From Meiothermus rufus DSM 22234 (GTDB lineage: Bacteria > Deinococcota > Deinococci > Deinococcales > Thermaceae): a stretch of 64,000 nt of DNA. Within the stretch, counting starts at the first letter, position 1. Every line of letters starts with the position of its first letter. The stretch is from the NCBI RefSeq assembly GCF_000423425.1, contig NZ_AUHY01000006.1, positions 1-64,000 of the forward strand. The letters are read 5' to 3'. Below the pieces are notes generated by a model, which had not been told where the DNA came from, made no database searches, and saw only the letters and a program-made list of their open reading frames with translations. The position numbers and the translations under genes were made by a program. This document shows positions 1 to 8,710 of this stretch, piece by piece.

Positions 1-29
1 ACCTTGGGGCTAAACTATTGCTTGTGTCT

Positions 30-115
30 GCCGGGATGGCGGAATGGTAGACGCTACGGACTTAAAATCCGTTGCCCGCAAGGGCGTGTGGGTTCGAGTC
101 CCATTCCCGGCACCA
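30..115 (+). tRNA. tRNA-Leu (anticodon UAA)
   Basis: An 86-base tRNA with a long variable arm, as expected for a class II tRNA. The acceptor 5' strand GCCGGGA (30-36) pairs with TCCCGGC (105-111), followed by discriminator A and an encoded CCA (113-115). The anticodon loop reads CTTAAAA, giving anticodon TAA, which decodes UUA leucine codons. The T-loop GGTTCGAGTCC is intact. A -10 box TAAACT at 11-16 lies 13 bases before the mature 5' end, so it probably has its own promoter. Confidence 0.96.
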
Positions 116-122
116 GCTTTTG

Positions 123-138
123 GGAGGGCTAGCCCTCC
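123..138. terminator. palindrome between tRNA-Leu and yqeY, possible terminator
   Basis: GGAGGGCTAGCCCTCC is a perfect 16-base palindrome just after the tRNA, and the yqeY stop codon (TAG, minus strand) lies at its centre. A run of six T residues starts 9 bases later on the plus strand. It could stop tRNA transcription, but the distance to the T-run makes it a weak intrinsic terminator. Confidence 0.35.
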
Positions 139-527
139 TTCACAATTTTTTCCACTACTTTGCGTACCCGCTCCCCCGGGGCCACCGGGCCTAGGGCTTT
201 GGTGGCAATGCCCACGGCAGCCATAGGCGACTTGAGCGAGGAGAAGTCTACGTTGGCCCGTAGCCAGGCTTCGATTTCTTTCTCGCTCATCTCCTGCGGC
301 AAGTAGCGGTCGATGAAGGCTAGCTCGAAGGAGTTGTTGTTTTCCTCCGCGGTAGCCCGCAGGGCCTTCAGAATTTTGACTGCCTCGGTATCGGGTAGAG
401 GGCGGCCATCGCCTTTACGGTCGAACTCTGCTTTGACCACCCGGGCGAAGTCGCGGCTGGCCGTGTCGCCCCGTTTCATGGCCTCGGCGATTTCCCTTTT
501 GATGCGCTCGTAGATGCTGCTACTCAT
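129..527 (-). CDS. GatB/YqeY domain protein
   Basis: A 132-residue protein with the full length and pattern of the YqeY family: basic helical N-terminus ([20 protein letters not shown]), a middle segment ending in [11 protein letters not shown], and a C-terminal helical domain related to the tail of the GatB amidotransferase subunit. Family members are thought to bind tRNA or act near the transamidosome, but the biochemical role is not established. The ATG follows TAGACT (534-539, minus strand) by six bases, so the mRNA is probably leaderless. It is transcribed divergently from purH and converges on tRNA-Leu. Confidence 0.9.
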   Translation of the reverse strand: MSSSIYERIKREIAEAMKRGDTASRDFARVVKAEFDRKGDGRPLPDTEAVKILKALRATAEENNNSFELAFIDRYLPQEMSEKEIEAWLRANVDFSSLKSPMAAVGIATKALGPVAPGERVRKVVEKIVKEG

Positions 528-533
528 ATTCTT

Positions 534-565
534 AGTCTAGTGCACTTTTGCTTGCGCGGTATGAT
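534..565. promoter_or_regulatory. divergent yqeY / purH promoters
   Basis: Two -10 boxes face away from each other in 32 bases. TAGACT (minus, 534-539) sits six bases before the yqeY ATG. TATGAT (plus, 560-565) sits nine bases before the purH ATG at 575. Neither gene has room for a Shine-Dalgarno, so both mRNAs probably start at or within a few bases of the start codon. No clear -35 element is visible on either side. Confidence 0.55.
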
Positions 566-574
566 GGGCCGGGT

Positions 575-2080
575 ATGCGTGCGCTTCTGTCTGTCTCGGA
601 TAAGACGGGTTTGGTAGATTTTGCCGCTGGTTTGTTGGAACTGGGTTTTGAGCTGGTTTCCACCGGTGGAACCTATCGGGTGCTGCAGGGTGCAGGGCTT
701 CCTGTGACCTATGTTTCTCAGGTGACCGGCTTTCCCGAAATTCTGGACGGGCGGGTCAAGACCTTGCATCCTCACATCCACGCGGGCCTACTGGCGACCA
801 AGACCCCAGCGCACGAAGCTGAGCTGCAGGCCCACAACATAAGCCGCATCGAGCTGTTGTGTGTGAATCTTTATCCCTTTCGCGAGACCCTGGCTCGAGG
901 TGCCCCTTTCGAGGAATGCCTAGAGAACATCGATATTGGAGGGCCTGCTATGTTGCGGGCGGCGGCCAAAAACCACCCGGTAGTGCTGCCAGTCTGCGAC
1001 CCGGCCGATTACCCGAGGGTGCTCGAGGCCTTGCGAAACGGCATCAGCGGCGAGTTTCGCCGGCAGTTGGCCTACAAAGCTTTTGCCCATACCGCAGCTT
1101 ACGATGCTGCCATTGCCAACTTTCTAGCCTTTGAGAAGTTCCCTCAGACCCAGCTCCTTACCCTCAAGCGCCTGCCGGTGGAGCTACGCTATGGGGAAAA
1201 CCCCCACCAGGAAGCGGCTTTGTATGCCTTGGAGGGCCAGAGTGGGCCGGTATTGCAGGCCCAGGTACTGGCGGGGAAGCCTATGGGTTTCAATAACTAC
1301 GCCGATGCTGAAGCGGCCTGGGCCTTGGTACAGGAGTTCGACCTGCCGGCCTGCGTTGTGGTAAAGCACGCTAACCCTTGCGGGGTGGCCCTGGCTGATA
1401 ACCCCAAAGTAGCCTGGGAAAGGGCCCGCGATGCCGATACCCTCTCGGTATTTGGTGGGGTGGTGGCTCTCAACCGCCCCGTAGACCTCGAGACCGCCAT
1501 GGCCATGCGGGGTACTTTCCTCGAGGTGCTGATTGCCCCCGCGGTAAGCCCGGAGGCTTTGGAATGGTTCCGCAGTAAGAAGCCCGACCTGCGGGTGCTG
1601 GTCGCGGGCCAGGAAGACGCCGACTTACGCGAGTTTCGCCCCTTGCTGGGGGGCTTTTTGGCCCAGGAGCGCGACCGCCGGCGCTGGGAAGATGTAGAGC
1701 TTCGCTACGTCACCGAGCGCATCCCTACCGCTGAAGAACTCTTGGACCTAAAGTTCGCCTGGTATGTGGTCAAGCACGCCCGCTCCAACAGCGTGGTGCT
1801 GGCCAAGGATGGGGCCACGGTGGGCCTAGGTACCGGGGCGGTGAGCCGCATCTGGGCTGCTGAGCGGGCTATCCAAAACGCCGGCCCCCTGGCTCAAGGA
1901 GCGGTACTGGCCTCCGAGGCTTTCTTCCCTTTCGATGATGTGGTGCGGGCCGCAGCGGCAGCGGGGGTGCGGGCCATTGTGCAGCCGGGCGGAGCCAAGC
2001 GCGATGCCGAGGTGATTGCGGCTTGCAACGAGCTGGGTTTAGCCATGGTTTTCACCGGCTCGCGCCATTTCAAGCACTGA
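575..2080 (+). CDS. purH: bifunctional AICAR transformylase / IMP cyclohydrolase
   Basis: Catalyses the last two steps of IMP synthesis: formylation of AICAR with 10-formyl-THF, then ring closure. The 501-residue protein has the N-terminal MGS-like cyclohydrolase domain (MRALLSVSDKTG, then KTLHPHIHAGLLA) and the transformylase domain with RYGENPHQ and KHANPCGVA, ending in QPGGAKRD and GSRHFKH. The ATG at 575 is chosen over an upstream TTG at 548 because it lies nine bases after TATGAT and begins the conserved domain exactly. Its last 11 bases overlap the convergent exporter gene. Confidence 0.97.
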   Translation: MRALLSVSDKTGLVDFAAGLLELGFELVSTGGTYRVLQGAGLPVTYVSQVTGFPEILDGRVKTLHPHIHAGLLATKTPAHEAELQAHNISRIELLCVNLYPFRETLARGAPFEECLENIDIGGPAMLRAAAKNHPVVLPVCDPADYPRVLEALRNGISGEFRRQLAYKAFAHTAAYDAAIANFLAFEKFPQTQLLTLKRLPVELRYGENPHQEAALYALEGQSGPVLQAQVLAGKPMGFNNYADAEAAWALVQEFDLPACVVVKHANPCGVALADNPKVAWERARDADTLSVFGGVVALNRPVDLETAMAMRGTFLEVLIAPAVSPEALEWFRSKKPDLRVLVAGQEDADLREFRPLLGGFLAQERDRRRWEDVELRYVTERIPTAEELLDLKFAWYVVKHARSNSVVLAKDGATVGLGTGAVSRIWAAERAIQNAGPLAQGAVLASEAFFPFDDVVRAAAAAGVRAIVQPGGAKRDAEVIAACNELGLAMVFTGSRHFKH

Positions 2081-2981
2081 CGGGAGTGGGCCGCATCTGG
2101 CTGCGAAAGACCAGCCCCACCCCCAAAAGTACCAGTCCCGCGCCCACCCAGGTCCAAAGGCCTAAAGGTTCGCGCAAGACCAGCCAACCCAGCAAAAGGG
2201 CAATGACCGGGTTGACATACGCGTAGGTGGTGACCAAGCTCAAGGGGAGCAGCCGCACCGCCAGGATGTAGGAGGTGTAGGCGATCAGCGAGCCAAAGAC
2301 GATCAGGTAGAGGTTAACCGCCCAGCCTGCCAGGGTGGCCCCTTGCCAGTTTTCGCCCAGGAGGGCCGATAGCAGCAAGAACCCCAGGCCACCGAATAGC
2401 TGCTGGTAGCCCGAGACCACCACCGGGTGGATGGGGGTGTGCTCGAGCCGGCTGCTTTGGCGTTGGGTGTAAAGGGTGCCGCTGGCCCAGAAAAAGGGGG
2501 AAAGCAAAAGCAGAAAAAAGGCCAATAGATGGGTGGGGGCCCCTTGGCTGAGCTTGGGTACGTTCAGGGCCAGGATGCCCAAGAGCCCCACCAGCAAGCC
2601 CAGCACCAGGAGGCCCGGGGGGCGCTTGCGGTGTAAAAGCCCCTCCAAAAGGGCAGCCCAGATAGGAGAGGTGGAGATCATCAGGGCTACGTAGCCCGAA
2701 GGGACGTACTGGGTGGCCAGCAAAATAAGGCCGTTACCCCCCAGCCAAAGCATAGCCCCCGACAAAGCCAACATGCCCACCTCGGCTCGCTTTAACCGAA
2801 CCCGCCAGCCCTGCCAAGCGGCAAAAGCCAAGAGCAATAGTGCGGCAGGGATGAAGCGGGTGGCCCCCATCCAGAAGGGGGCAAAGCCATACATCAACCC
2901 TAGCTTGAACGCCAGGTAGGTGCTGCTCCAGACCAGGTAAACCACCCCCAGGTGGAAAAGGCCAACGCGGGAGAAGGTCAT
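2070..2981 (-). CDS. EamA-family (DMT superfamily) exporter
   Basis: A 303-residue integral membrane protein with about ten hydrophobic segments arranged as two EamA repeats, each of five helices. The N-terminal pattern VYLVWSSTYLAFKLGL and the mid-protein GNGLILLATQYVPSGYVALM are typical of YedA/RhaT-type transporters, which usually export amino acids or other metabolites. The substrate cannot be read from sequence. The start codon is one base past the stop of the uracil-DNA glycosylase gene, so the two are almost certainly co-transcribed. Confidence 0.85.
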   Translation of the reverse strand: MTFSRVGLFHLGVVYLVWSSTYLAFKLGLMYGFAPFWMGATRFIPAALLLLAFAAWQGWRVRLKRAEVGMLALSGAMLWLGGNGLILLATQYVPSGYVALMISTSPIWAALLEGLLHRKRPPGLLVLGLLVGLLGILALNVPKLSQGAPTHLLAFFLLLLSPFFWASGTLYTQRQSSRLEHTPIHPVVVSGYQQLFGGLGFLLLSALLGENWQGATLAGWAVNLYLIVFGSLIAYTSYILAVRLLPLSLVTTYAYVNPVIALLLGWLVLREPLGLWTWVGAGLVLLGVGLVFRSQMRPTPVSA

Positions 2982-2982
2982 G

Positions 2983-3600
2983 TTAGAAGAGGGGGTCTTG
3001 CTGGATGGCCTTGATCTCTACCCCTTGCTTGGGGCCGAGTTCGTCGAGGGTTTTTTTCACCAGCTGGATGTCCAGCCAGGTGAGGTGTTTGGGGCTGCCG
3101 GGCTCGCGCGAGGGGTTGCGCAGCAGGTAAGCCGGGTGAAACATGGGGAAGACCTTGATGCCCTGCCATTCAAAGAACTTCCCCCGTACCTTGGTGATGG
3201 AGAGCTTCTCTCCAGCAAAGAACTCCAGCGCGGTAGCCCCCAGGGGGATGATGATCTGAGGGCGCACGATTTGAATCTGCTTAATCAGCCACAGCGTGGT
3301 GCAGGTTTTGGCCTCGAGGGGGTCGGGCACTCGGTTTTGTGGAGGGCGACACTTGACGATGTTGGTGATGTACACACTGGTGCGGGGAATGCCGGCAGCC
3401 TCGAGGATTTTGTCCAGCAGTTGCCCGCTGCGTCCCACAAAGGGACGGCCCTGCAGGTCTTCTTCTTCGCCGGGGCCTTCACCGACGATCATCAGCTTGG
3501 CATCGGGGTTGCCTTCGCCGAAAACGACGTGGGTTCGCTGGCGCGATAGCGCACAGGCCACGCAGGCTTTGGCTTGGGCAGCAAGCAGCTCGAGGTTCAT
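2983..3600 (-). CDS. udg: family 4 uracil-DNA glycosylase (4Fe-4S)
   Basis: Removes uracil from DNA produced by cytosine deamination, a major lesion at high temperature. The 205-residue protein shows the family-4 motif GEGPGEEED, the substrate-pocket GRPFVGRSG, the HPAYLLRNPS motif near the C-terminus, and the four cysteines that hold a 4Fe-4S cluster: a C-x2-C pair near the N-terminus, KCRPP and KTC. The ATG at 3600 is preferred to a TTG six bases upstream. A hairpin followed by five T residues lies immediately 5' (3605-3637), so the gene may depend on readthrough or a start very near its ATG. Confidence 0.94.
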   Translation of the reverse strand: MNLELLAAQAKACVACALSRQRTHVVFGEGNPDAKLMIVGEGPGEEEDLQGRPFVGRSGQLLDKILEAAGIPRTSVYITNIVKCRPPQNRVPDPLEAKTCTTLWLIKQIQIVRPQIIIPLGATALEFFAGEKLSITKVRGKFFEWQGIKVFPMFHPAYLLRNPSREPGSPKHLTWLDIQLVKKTLDELGPKQGVEIKAIQQDPLF

Positions 3601-3604
3601 AGGC

Positions 3605-3637
3605 AAAAAGAGGAGGGGTGGACGGTGGAGCCACCCC
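3605..3637 (-). terminator. hairpin plus T-run upstream of udg
   Basis: On the minus strand GGGGTGG and CCACCCC (3631-3637 and 3615-3621) form a 7-bp stem with a 9-base loop, then five T residues after a short CTCC spacer. It lies between the 122-residue gene and udg, ending five bases before the udg ATG. It probably limits readthrough from the strong promoter upstream of the 122-residue gene. Confidence 0.45.
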
Positions 3638-3690
3638 TGGTGGTGCTGGTTATGAGCCGGCTCGGTCGCAGTCTTCTACGAGGTACGGGC

Positions 3691-4059
3691 TTACTCCAGG
3701 GGTTTGCGGGCTTTGCGGGCTTCCCGACGCACCTTAGGGTCTAGCCCAATCATCAGGAAGAAATTCTCCAGGGCGTTCTCCTGGCCTTTGATCTCGGGGT
3801 GGGCATCCTCGGCAGTGCCAGTGACGAACGGCAGGGACTGGTACATTTCCAAAGCCTGCGCCACCACTGCATCAGGCCCCTGGGTTTCGGCCACCTCAGC
3901 CAGCTTGGCGTAGATTTCCCGCCGGGCTTCGGCGTGCAGGCGGAAAACCTCGGGGTTGGGGGTTTCCGGCGCCCGGAGGACGTCTTGTTTGGCAATACGG
4001 CGATAGTGCTTGAGACCGCGCACGATTTCCTCGGTGGAGAGGGTCACCTTGTACTCCAT
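3691..4059 (-). CDS. unknown 122-residue helical protein behind a consensus promoter
   Basis: Not recognised. MEYKVTLSTEEIVRGLKHY begins a soluble, charged, mostly helical protein ending in a very basic tail (RREARKARKPLE). It has no signal peptide, membrane segment or cysteine pattern. The ATG at 4059 is chosen because GAAAGGAG (4065-4072) is correctly spaced upstream; an ATG five codons earlier would place that site inside the gene. It is preceded by TTGACA-18-TATAAT, one of the best promoters in the window, and a leader of about 50 bases, which suggests high expression. Confidence 0.75.
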   Translation of the reverse strand: MEYKVTLSTEEIVRGLKHYRRIAKQDVLRAPETPNPEVFRLHAEARREIYAKLAEVAETQGPDAVVAQALEMYQSLPFVTGTAEDAHPEIKGQENALENFFLMIGLDPKVRREARKARKPLE

Positions 4060-4118
4060 CCTGGCTCCTTTCAACGCTAAACCCCTGGGGCGAGGATTAG
4101 GTTGATACTACCGAAGCG

Positions 4119-4148
4119 ATTATAGGATTCCCAAAAATAGGGTGTCAA
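4119..4148 (-). promoter_or_regulatory. consensus sigma-A promoter for the 122-residue gene
   Basis: Minus strand TTGACA (4143-4148), an 18-base spacer and TATAAT (4119-4124). Both hexamers match the bacterial consensus exactly. The start site would fall near 4112, leaving about 50 bases of leader that ends in the AAAGGAG ribosome site. Confidence 0.8.
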
Positions 4149-4233
4149 CGCGGTGTAATAGGAATGCTTTTTGGGTAAGCTCAGGGTTTTAAGGGTCGGG
4201 GGAAGGCGGCTCTGGCAGGCTATACTGCCTTAT

Positions 4234-5331
4234 ATGGAAAGCCTGGGGCACTACTTGTTGCGCGGGCCCTTGGCCCTGCCCGAGGGGGGTGCAACCGAGG
4301 TTTACGAGGGCCAGGATGTGCGAACCGGCATTGAGGTGCTGGCCTTCAGGCCCTGTAGTGGGGAGCCGCCCAGGCTGGCTTTTGCCCAGGCCTTGCCCTG
4401 GATAGACCACCTCGAGCAGGCCTGGATTGCCGAGGTACCAGTGGGGGCAGTACAGGCTTCCTGGCTGGTGGGCCAGGTGGAGCCTGTGCGGCTGGCCCAG
4501 TGGGTCAAGCAACTGGTGGGGTTGCTCGAACAGGCCCGCGCGCAGGACATTCCCATTGGGCGGATCATTCCCGAGCTTATCTGGGTGCGGGGGAGCCGGG
4601 CCTGGTTGGGCGGGGTGGGGGTGGAAGTCCCAGAGCAGCGCTGGGATTTTTCCGGTTTACTGCAGGCCATACGGGCCATCGCGAAGGAAACCTACCCTAC
4701 CCTGCCCTGGCGGGAGGTACTGGAGGGCTATTTGACTGGGCAGGTGGGGCACGCCCAACTGCTGGAGCAGCTCGAGGCTTTTATCGCTGCACCCGAGGCC
4801 GAGGTGGCTCCCACAGCACAGGAGAGTGCACCGACGGAGCCTTCTTCTGCGGCTTCCCCCCCGCCCAACAAGTCCCTCAAGGTGGAACAGGAAGAACCCC
4901 CCCCGCCCCCACCCCCGCCGCCCCGCCGCATTCGCATTGAGGAGCGCCTCGAGCCGCCTTTCGAGGTGCTTGAGCCACCCCAAACCAGCCGCCGGGCCTT
5001 GCTTTTCTGGCTTTGGCTGGTTCCGCTTTTCTTGTTGCTGGGGGGGGTGGGCCTGTGGTGGCGTTATCGGCCTCCGCCTTCCCCTCGGGCCACGGGCTAT
5101 CCGGTGGTGTTTCGCCTCGAGCCTTCCGCGGCCCGTGCCTCGCTGGCCGTGCTGGAAGCCCCCGAGGGCTCAGCTATGCCCCTAGGGGTCGAGCTAGCCG
5201 AGCTGCCGGGAGAGGTGACCTTCGACCGCCCAGGGATTTACCGCATCCGGGTGCGGGTGCCGGGCCGGGCCCCAGTAGATGCCCTCATCGAGGTGCCCAA
5301 TCCTGGCGGGGTTACCATCCAACTGCGCTAG
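4234..5331 (+). CDS. membrane-anchored pseudokinase-like protein with PEGA-like tail
   Basis: A 365-residue protein. Residues 6-40 ([27 protein letters not shown]) follow the N-lobe of Hanks-type Ser/Thr kinases, but the ATP-binding lysine position is Phe. Residues 97-131 align with the catalytic-loop region ([15 protein letters not shown], then LIWV and GGVGVE), with HRD, the catalytic Asn and DFG all absent. A Pro/Glu linker with a run of prolines (about 222-229) leads to one membrane helix (about 255-276) and an external beta-rich tail ([12 protein letters not shown]) resembling PEGA domains. The ATG follows TATACT (4221-4226) by seven bases. Kinase kinship is my reading of the pattern and is uncertain. 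Confidence 0.55.
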   Translation: MESLGHYLLRGPLALPEGGATEVYEGQDVRTGIEVLAFRPCSGEPPRLAFAQALPWIDHLEQAWIAEVPVGAVQASWLVGQVEPVRLAQWVKQLVGLLEQARAQDIPIGRIIPELIWVRGSRAWLGGVGVEVPEQRWDFSGLLQAIRAIAKETYPTLPWREVLEGYLTGQVGHAQLLEQLEAFIAAPEAEVAPTAQESAPTEPSSAASPPPNKSLKVEQEEPPPPPPPPPRRIRIEERLEPPFEVLEPPQTSRRALLFWLWLVPLFLLLGGVGLWWRYRPPPSPRATGYPVVFRLEPSAARASLAVLEAPEGSAMPLGVELAELPGEVTFDRPGIYRIRVRVPGRAPVDALIEVPNPGGVTIQLR

Positions 5332-5371
5332 GCGCTCGACGCCTGTATTGGCCAGGCCGTATGCTGCTGGC

Positions 5372-6898
5372 ATGAGCGTGGTTATTCTCGACTTTGGCTC
5401 GCAGTATACCCGGCTGATTGCCCGGCGTATCCGAGAGCTGCGGGCCTACTCAGTAATCCTACCGGGAACTGCCAGCCTCGAGCGCATCCAGGCTGAGAAC
5501 CCCCAGGCCCTGATTCTCTCTGGGGGGCCAGCCTCGGTTTTCGATCCAGCCAGCCCAAAGCCAGCACCTGGGGTATTGGCGCAGGGCTGGCCGGTGCTGG
5601 GTATCTGTTATGGCATGCAGTACCTCAGCCAGCACTACGGGGGCCGGGTGGAGCGGGCCGGGCGGCGCGAGTACGGCAAGGCCCACCTGATTTTCCACAC
5701 CGGGCCGCTTTTCGCGGGCCTCGAGGGCGAACTGCAGATGTGGATGTCCCACTCTGACGCAGTGACCGCGCTGCCCCCTGGTTGGCAGGTAGTCGCTAGT
5801 ACCGAGGAAAACCCGGTGGCAGCGATTGCGGCACCGGATGGACGAACCTTTGGCGTGCAGTTCCACCCCGAGGTGGTACACAGCCCCAAGGGCATGCAGG
5901 TGCTGGAGAACTTCCTGAGCCTGGCTGGGGTCAGTCGGGACTGGACTCCCCAGCACACCCTGGAAAACCTAATCGCCGAGATTCGCACCAAGGTAGGCTC
6001 CGATAAGGTTTTACTGGCGGTTTCGGGGGGGGTAGACTCCTCCACCCTGGCCCTGCTGCTCTCCCAAGCCATCGGCGACCAGCTCACCGCGGTTTTTGTG
6101 GATCATGGTCTGCTGCGGCTCAACGAGCGGCACGAGGTGGAGCAGGCTTTGCGCCCGCTGGGCCAGGCCCTACGAGTGGTGGAGGCCTCGGCCCAGTTTT
6201 TGGCCGCGTTGCAAGGGGTTACCGACCCCGAGGAAAAGCGCAAGATTGTGGGCCGAGAGTTTATCCGGGTTTTCGAGCGCGAGGCCCGGCGGCTTTCCGC
6301 GCAGGGCTACCGCTGGCTGGCCCAGGGTACCCTTTATCCCGATGTCATCGAGTCGGCGGGGGGTGGCGAGGGCAGCGCCAACATCAAGAGCCATCACAAT
6401 GTGGGTGGCCTACCCCCTGACCTCCAGTTTGAGCTGCTCGAGCCCTTCCGCTACCTCTTCAAAGATGAGGTGCGCGAACTGGCCTTGCTTTTGGGTTTGC
6501 CCGAGCCTATTCGAATGCGCCACCCCTTTCCTGGCCCCGGCCTGGCCATCCGCATCTTGGGGGAGGTGACCCCGCAAAGGTTGGATATTCTGCGCCGGGC
6601 CGACGATATCTTCATCTCCAGCCTGCGCGATTGGGGCCTTTATGACCAGGTTTCCCAGGCTGCGGCCATCCTTACGCCCTTGCAAAGCGTGGGCGTGGTA
6701 GGGGATGAGCGTAGCTACGGCTACGTGCTGGGCCTGCGGGCGGTTTCCACCACAGACTTCATGACCGCCGACTGGGCCCGGCTGCCGCTGGAGTTTTTGG
6801 ACGAGGTGGCCCGCAAGATTACCCGCCAGGTACCGGAGGTTGGCCGGGTGGTTTACGACATTACTAGTAAGCCTCCGGCCACCATCGAATGGGAGTAA
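5372..6898 (+). CDS. guaA: GMP synthase (glutamine-hydrolysing)
   Basis: Converts XMP to GMP using glutamine and ATP. The 508-residue protein carries a class I glutamine amidotransferase domain (nucleophile in GICYGMQYL, His/Glu in FGVQFHPEV), the ATP-pyrophosphatase loop [10 protein letters not shown] and the C-terminal dimerisation domain ending in PPATIEWE. The ATG at 5372 begins [12 protein letters not shown], the universal start of the family, and lies six bases after TATGCT (5360-5365), so the mRNA is probably leaderless. Together with purH it places two purine genes in the first 7 kb, though not in one operon. Confidence 0.97.
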   Translation: MSVVILDFGSQYTRLIARRIRELRAYSVILPGTASLERIQAENPQALILSGGPASVFDPASPKPAPGVLAQGWPVLGICYGMQYLSQHYGGRVERAGRREYGKAHLIFHTGPLFAGLEGELQMWMSHSDAVTALPPGWQVVASTEENPVAAIAAPDGRTFGVQFHPEVVHSPKGMQVLENFLSLAGVSRDWTPQHTLENLIAEIRTKVGSDKVLLAVSGGVDSSTLALLLSQAIGDQLTAVFVDHGLLRLNERHEVEQALRPLGQALRVVEASAQFLAALQGVTDPEEKRKIVGREFIRVFEREARRLSAQGYRWLAQGTLYPDVIESAGGGEGSANIKSHHNVGGLPPDLQFELLEPFRYLFKDEVRELALLLGLPEPIRMRHPFPGPGLAIRILGEVTPQRLDILRRADDIFISSLRDWGLYDQVSQAAAILTPLQSVGVVGDERSYGYVLGLRAVSTTDFMTADWARLPLEFLDEVARKITRQVPEVGRVVYDITSKPPATIEWE

Positions 6899-6925
6899 GC
6901 CTTAAGCCAGTGTAGATTAGGGGCA

Positions 6926-7678
6926 ATGCACGCTTCTGACTATAGCGCAACCCGCCCGTTGGTGGTGCTGCACCAGGGCCATAGCCGGTGGTATCCACCG
7001 CTGCTGGCGGCCTCGCTTAGCCTGGATTTGCCGCTATTTGTCTACCCCAGCCAGGTTGGCCCTGCCCTCGAGGCCGCCCTAAGGGGGCTTTGGCCTTTGG
7101 GCTTTCGTGCCGCAGCTATAGAGGACCCCGGCCTACAGGCGCTGGCTTTAGACCTTGTGGCCCACCTCGAGGCCGAGGCCGCCCAGGCCCGTCGGGTTGA
7201 CCTGGTGGTGCCTGAGCCCAGCGGAACCCGAGGGTTTTACCAGGAGGCCTTGGCCCTGGCCCAGCTGATCCGTCGCTATGCCCTAGGCGACCAGGCCTTG
7301 TGGTTGGGGCCCCTCCGCCCCGAGCTGGCCCTGGGGCTGCGGGGCCTGGGCAAAGTCTCGCTTATGGCCCAGAGTTTTGCCCAAGGCGAGAGCTTTTTGC
7401 GCTTGCTTCCCTCGCCCCAGCAGGGGGTGGTGGCGGTCTCTTTGGCTCAGGCGGCGGGGGTGGCCCGCCAGGCTGATCTCATTCTGTACCTTGGGGGCAG
7501 TCTTCCCTTGGGTCTGCTCCAGCCGTACCATCGCTTAATTGCCCTCAGCCCCCTGCCTGCCGAGGCGTTGCGCCAGATTGGGGAATATGTGCCTCCAGAG
7601 GAGTTCCAACGCTTTCACCTGTCGGCCTTGCTCGAGCCCCTTGGCTATGCCTTGCCCCCGGAGGCCTTCACCCTTTGA
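6926..7678 (+). CDS. degenerate shikimate dehydrogenase-like protein
   Basis: A 250-residue protein that tracks AroE along its length but lacks its active site. HSRWYPPLLAASLSLDLPLF resembles the AroE start (HSxSP..HN..F...gL), LEAALRGLWPLGFRAAAIEDP matches the lead-in to NVTxPhK without the catalytic Lys, and SGTRGFYQEAL replaces NTDxxGFxxAL without the Asp. The glycine-rich NADP loop is altered to LWLGPLRPELA. It may be a pseudoenzyme or may have a different substrate. TAGATT (6913-6918) lies seven bases before the ATG; the gene starts 27 bases after guaA ends. Confidence 0.5.
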   Translation: MHASDYSATRPLVVLHQGHSRWYPPLLAASLSLDLPLFVYPSQVGPALEAALRGLWPLGFRAAAIEDPGLQALALDLVAHLEAEAAQARRVDLVVPEPSGTRGFYQEALALAQLIRRYALGDQALWLGPLRPELALGLRGLGKVSLMAQSFAQGESFLRLLPSPQQGVVAVSLAQAAGVARQADLILYLGGSLPLGLLQPYHRLIALSPLPAEALRQIGEYVPPEEFQRFHLSALLEPLGYALPPEAFTL

Positions 7679-7720
7679 TACCACCCTTGGTAAGAGCCTA
7701 TCTTGCTTCGATAGGGTAGG

Positions 7721-8440
7721 CTAGCGCTCTTCCAGAACCCCCTGTCGCAGCAGGGCGGGCAGAATGGGATCGCCCACCCGCAGCAAGGCATAGCTGCCCA
7801 GTCGGCGGGCCACAGTGCGCAGGCGCAAAAGGTGTTTTTCCAGAGCCTCCTGATAGGCTTTGACCTCAGCCGGGCCTACCTCGAGGCGCTGGGCGGTTTC
7901 CACGTCCTGTAGCAGGGTCTCGCCAAAGCTAGGCGCCAGCTCTTCAGGGGCCATAACCTGTACCAGCACCACACGCTGTAGCTTTTGCAGCAGCCGCGAC
8001 CAGTCTAACGCGTCGAGTCCATCGGTAATGAGCACCGTGACCCCGGTGGGTCGGGGGAAACGGAGCAGTACGGAAGGACCTTCGGCCTGGGGCCGGGGCT
8101 GGCCCCGGTAGCGCCCCGCACCCCATAGCCATGCTCCTTCGGTACGGGCTAGGCCAGCCAGTAGGCGCAAAACCCGCTGGGCATAAGCCTCCTTACCGAA
8201 GAGCTGCATGCTAGGGGAGCCGTCTAGGAAAAAGGTAAAGCGGGCAGGGGCCTCGTTTTGGAAGATTCGGGTGTAAAGCCGGCCTGTACGGGCATAGGCC
8301 CGCCAGTCGATGAAGCGGGGCTCGTCACCCTGGGCATAACCCCGCAACTCATAGAACTCCAATCCTCGACCGGGCCGGGCCTGGCTGCGCTCGCCGGCTA
8401 GCGGTTGGGTGGGGCGGATGCGGATGCGGTAGCGGGTCAT
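7721..8440 (-). CDS. DUF58 family protein
   Basis: A 239-residue protein with the DUF58 signature RGYAQGDEPRFIDWRAYARTGRLYTRIF and a von Willebrand A-like fold (FFLDGSPSMQLFG as a DxSxS-type metal site, then VTVLITDGLD). Such proteins usually sit beside a MoxR AAA ATPase and act in assembly or activation of surface complexes; no MoxR gene is next to this one. It lacks the N-terminal membrane pair seen in longer homologues. The ATG at 8440 begins MTRYRIRIRP and lies ten bases after TACCAT (8451-8456, minus); an upstream start at 8464 adds eight unlikely residues. Confidence 0.8.
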   Translation of the reverse strand: MTRYRIRIRPTQPLAGERSQARPGRGLEFYELRGYAQGDEPRFIDWRAYARTGRLYTRIFQNEAPARFTFFLDGSPSMQLFGKEAYAQRVLRLLAGLARTEGAWLWGAGRYRGQPRPQAEGPSVLLRFPRPTGVTVLITDGLDALDWSRLLQKLQRVVLVQVMAPEELAPSFGETLLQDVETAQRLEVGPAEVKAYQEALEKHLLRLRTVARRLGSYALLRVGDPILPALLRQGVLEER

Positions 8441-8466
8441 CCTGCCACCGATGGTACACCCCATGG

Positions 8467-8495
8467 TTGTAAGTTTGGCGGAGAGGTGCTAATAT
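8467..8495 (+). promoter_or_regulatory. rplJL promoter
   Basis: TTGTAA (8467-8472), a 17-base spacer and TAATAT (8490-8495). The start site would fall near 8502, giving a leader of about 210 bases before rplJ. Confidence 0.8.
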
Positions 8496-8501
8496 CCCCA
8501 T

Positions 8502-8700
8502 TTGGTGCTCGCATAGGCCAGACGGCCAGAGCAGCCAAAGACAGCGACGGGCCTACGCCTTAATCATGTCGCCGAGGCGCTAGTAGGGAAGCGTTCTTTG
8601 CAGCTATAGGCTTGGGAGTCCCTAATCCCAAAAGAGCCGGGCTGAAGGCTGGCTTTTAGGTCTTGCGCAAGACCTAAGCTCCAGCTCTAAGGCCTAGACT
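8502..8700 (+). ncRNA. ribosomal protein L10 leader
   Basis: About 200 untranslated bases lie between the promoter and rplJ. In most bacteria this leader binds the L10(L12)4 complex and represses its own operon. A long stem with perfect arms TTAGGTCTT and AAGACCTAA around a GCGC centre (8656-8677), extended by GCTGG (8648-8652) with CCAGC (8681-8685), precedes the AGGAGG of rplJ. The identity is inferred from position and structure; I did not match the Rfam L10 leader consensus. Confidence 0.6.
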
Positions 8701-8710
8701 AGGAGGAACT

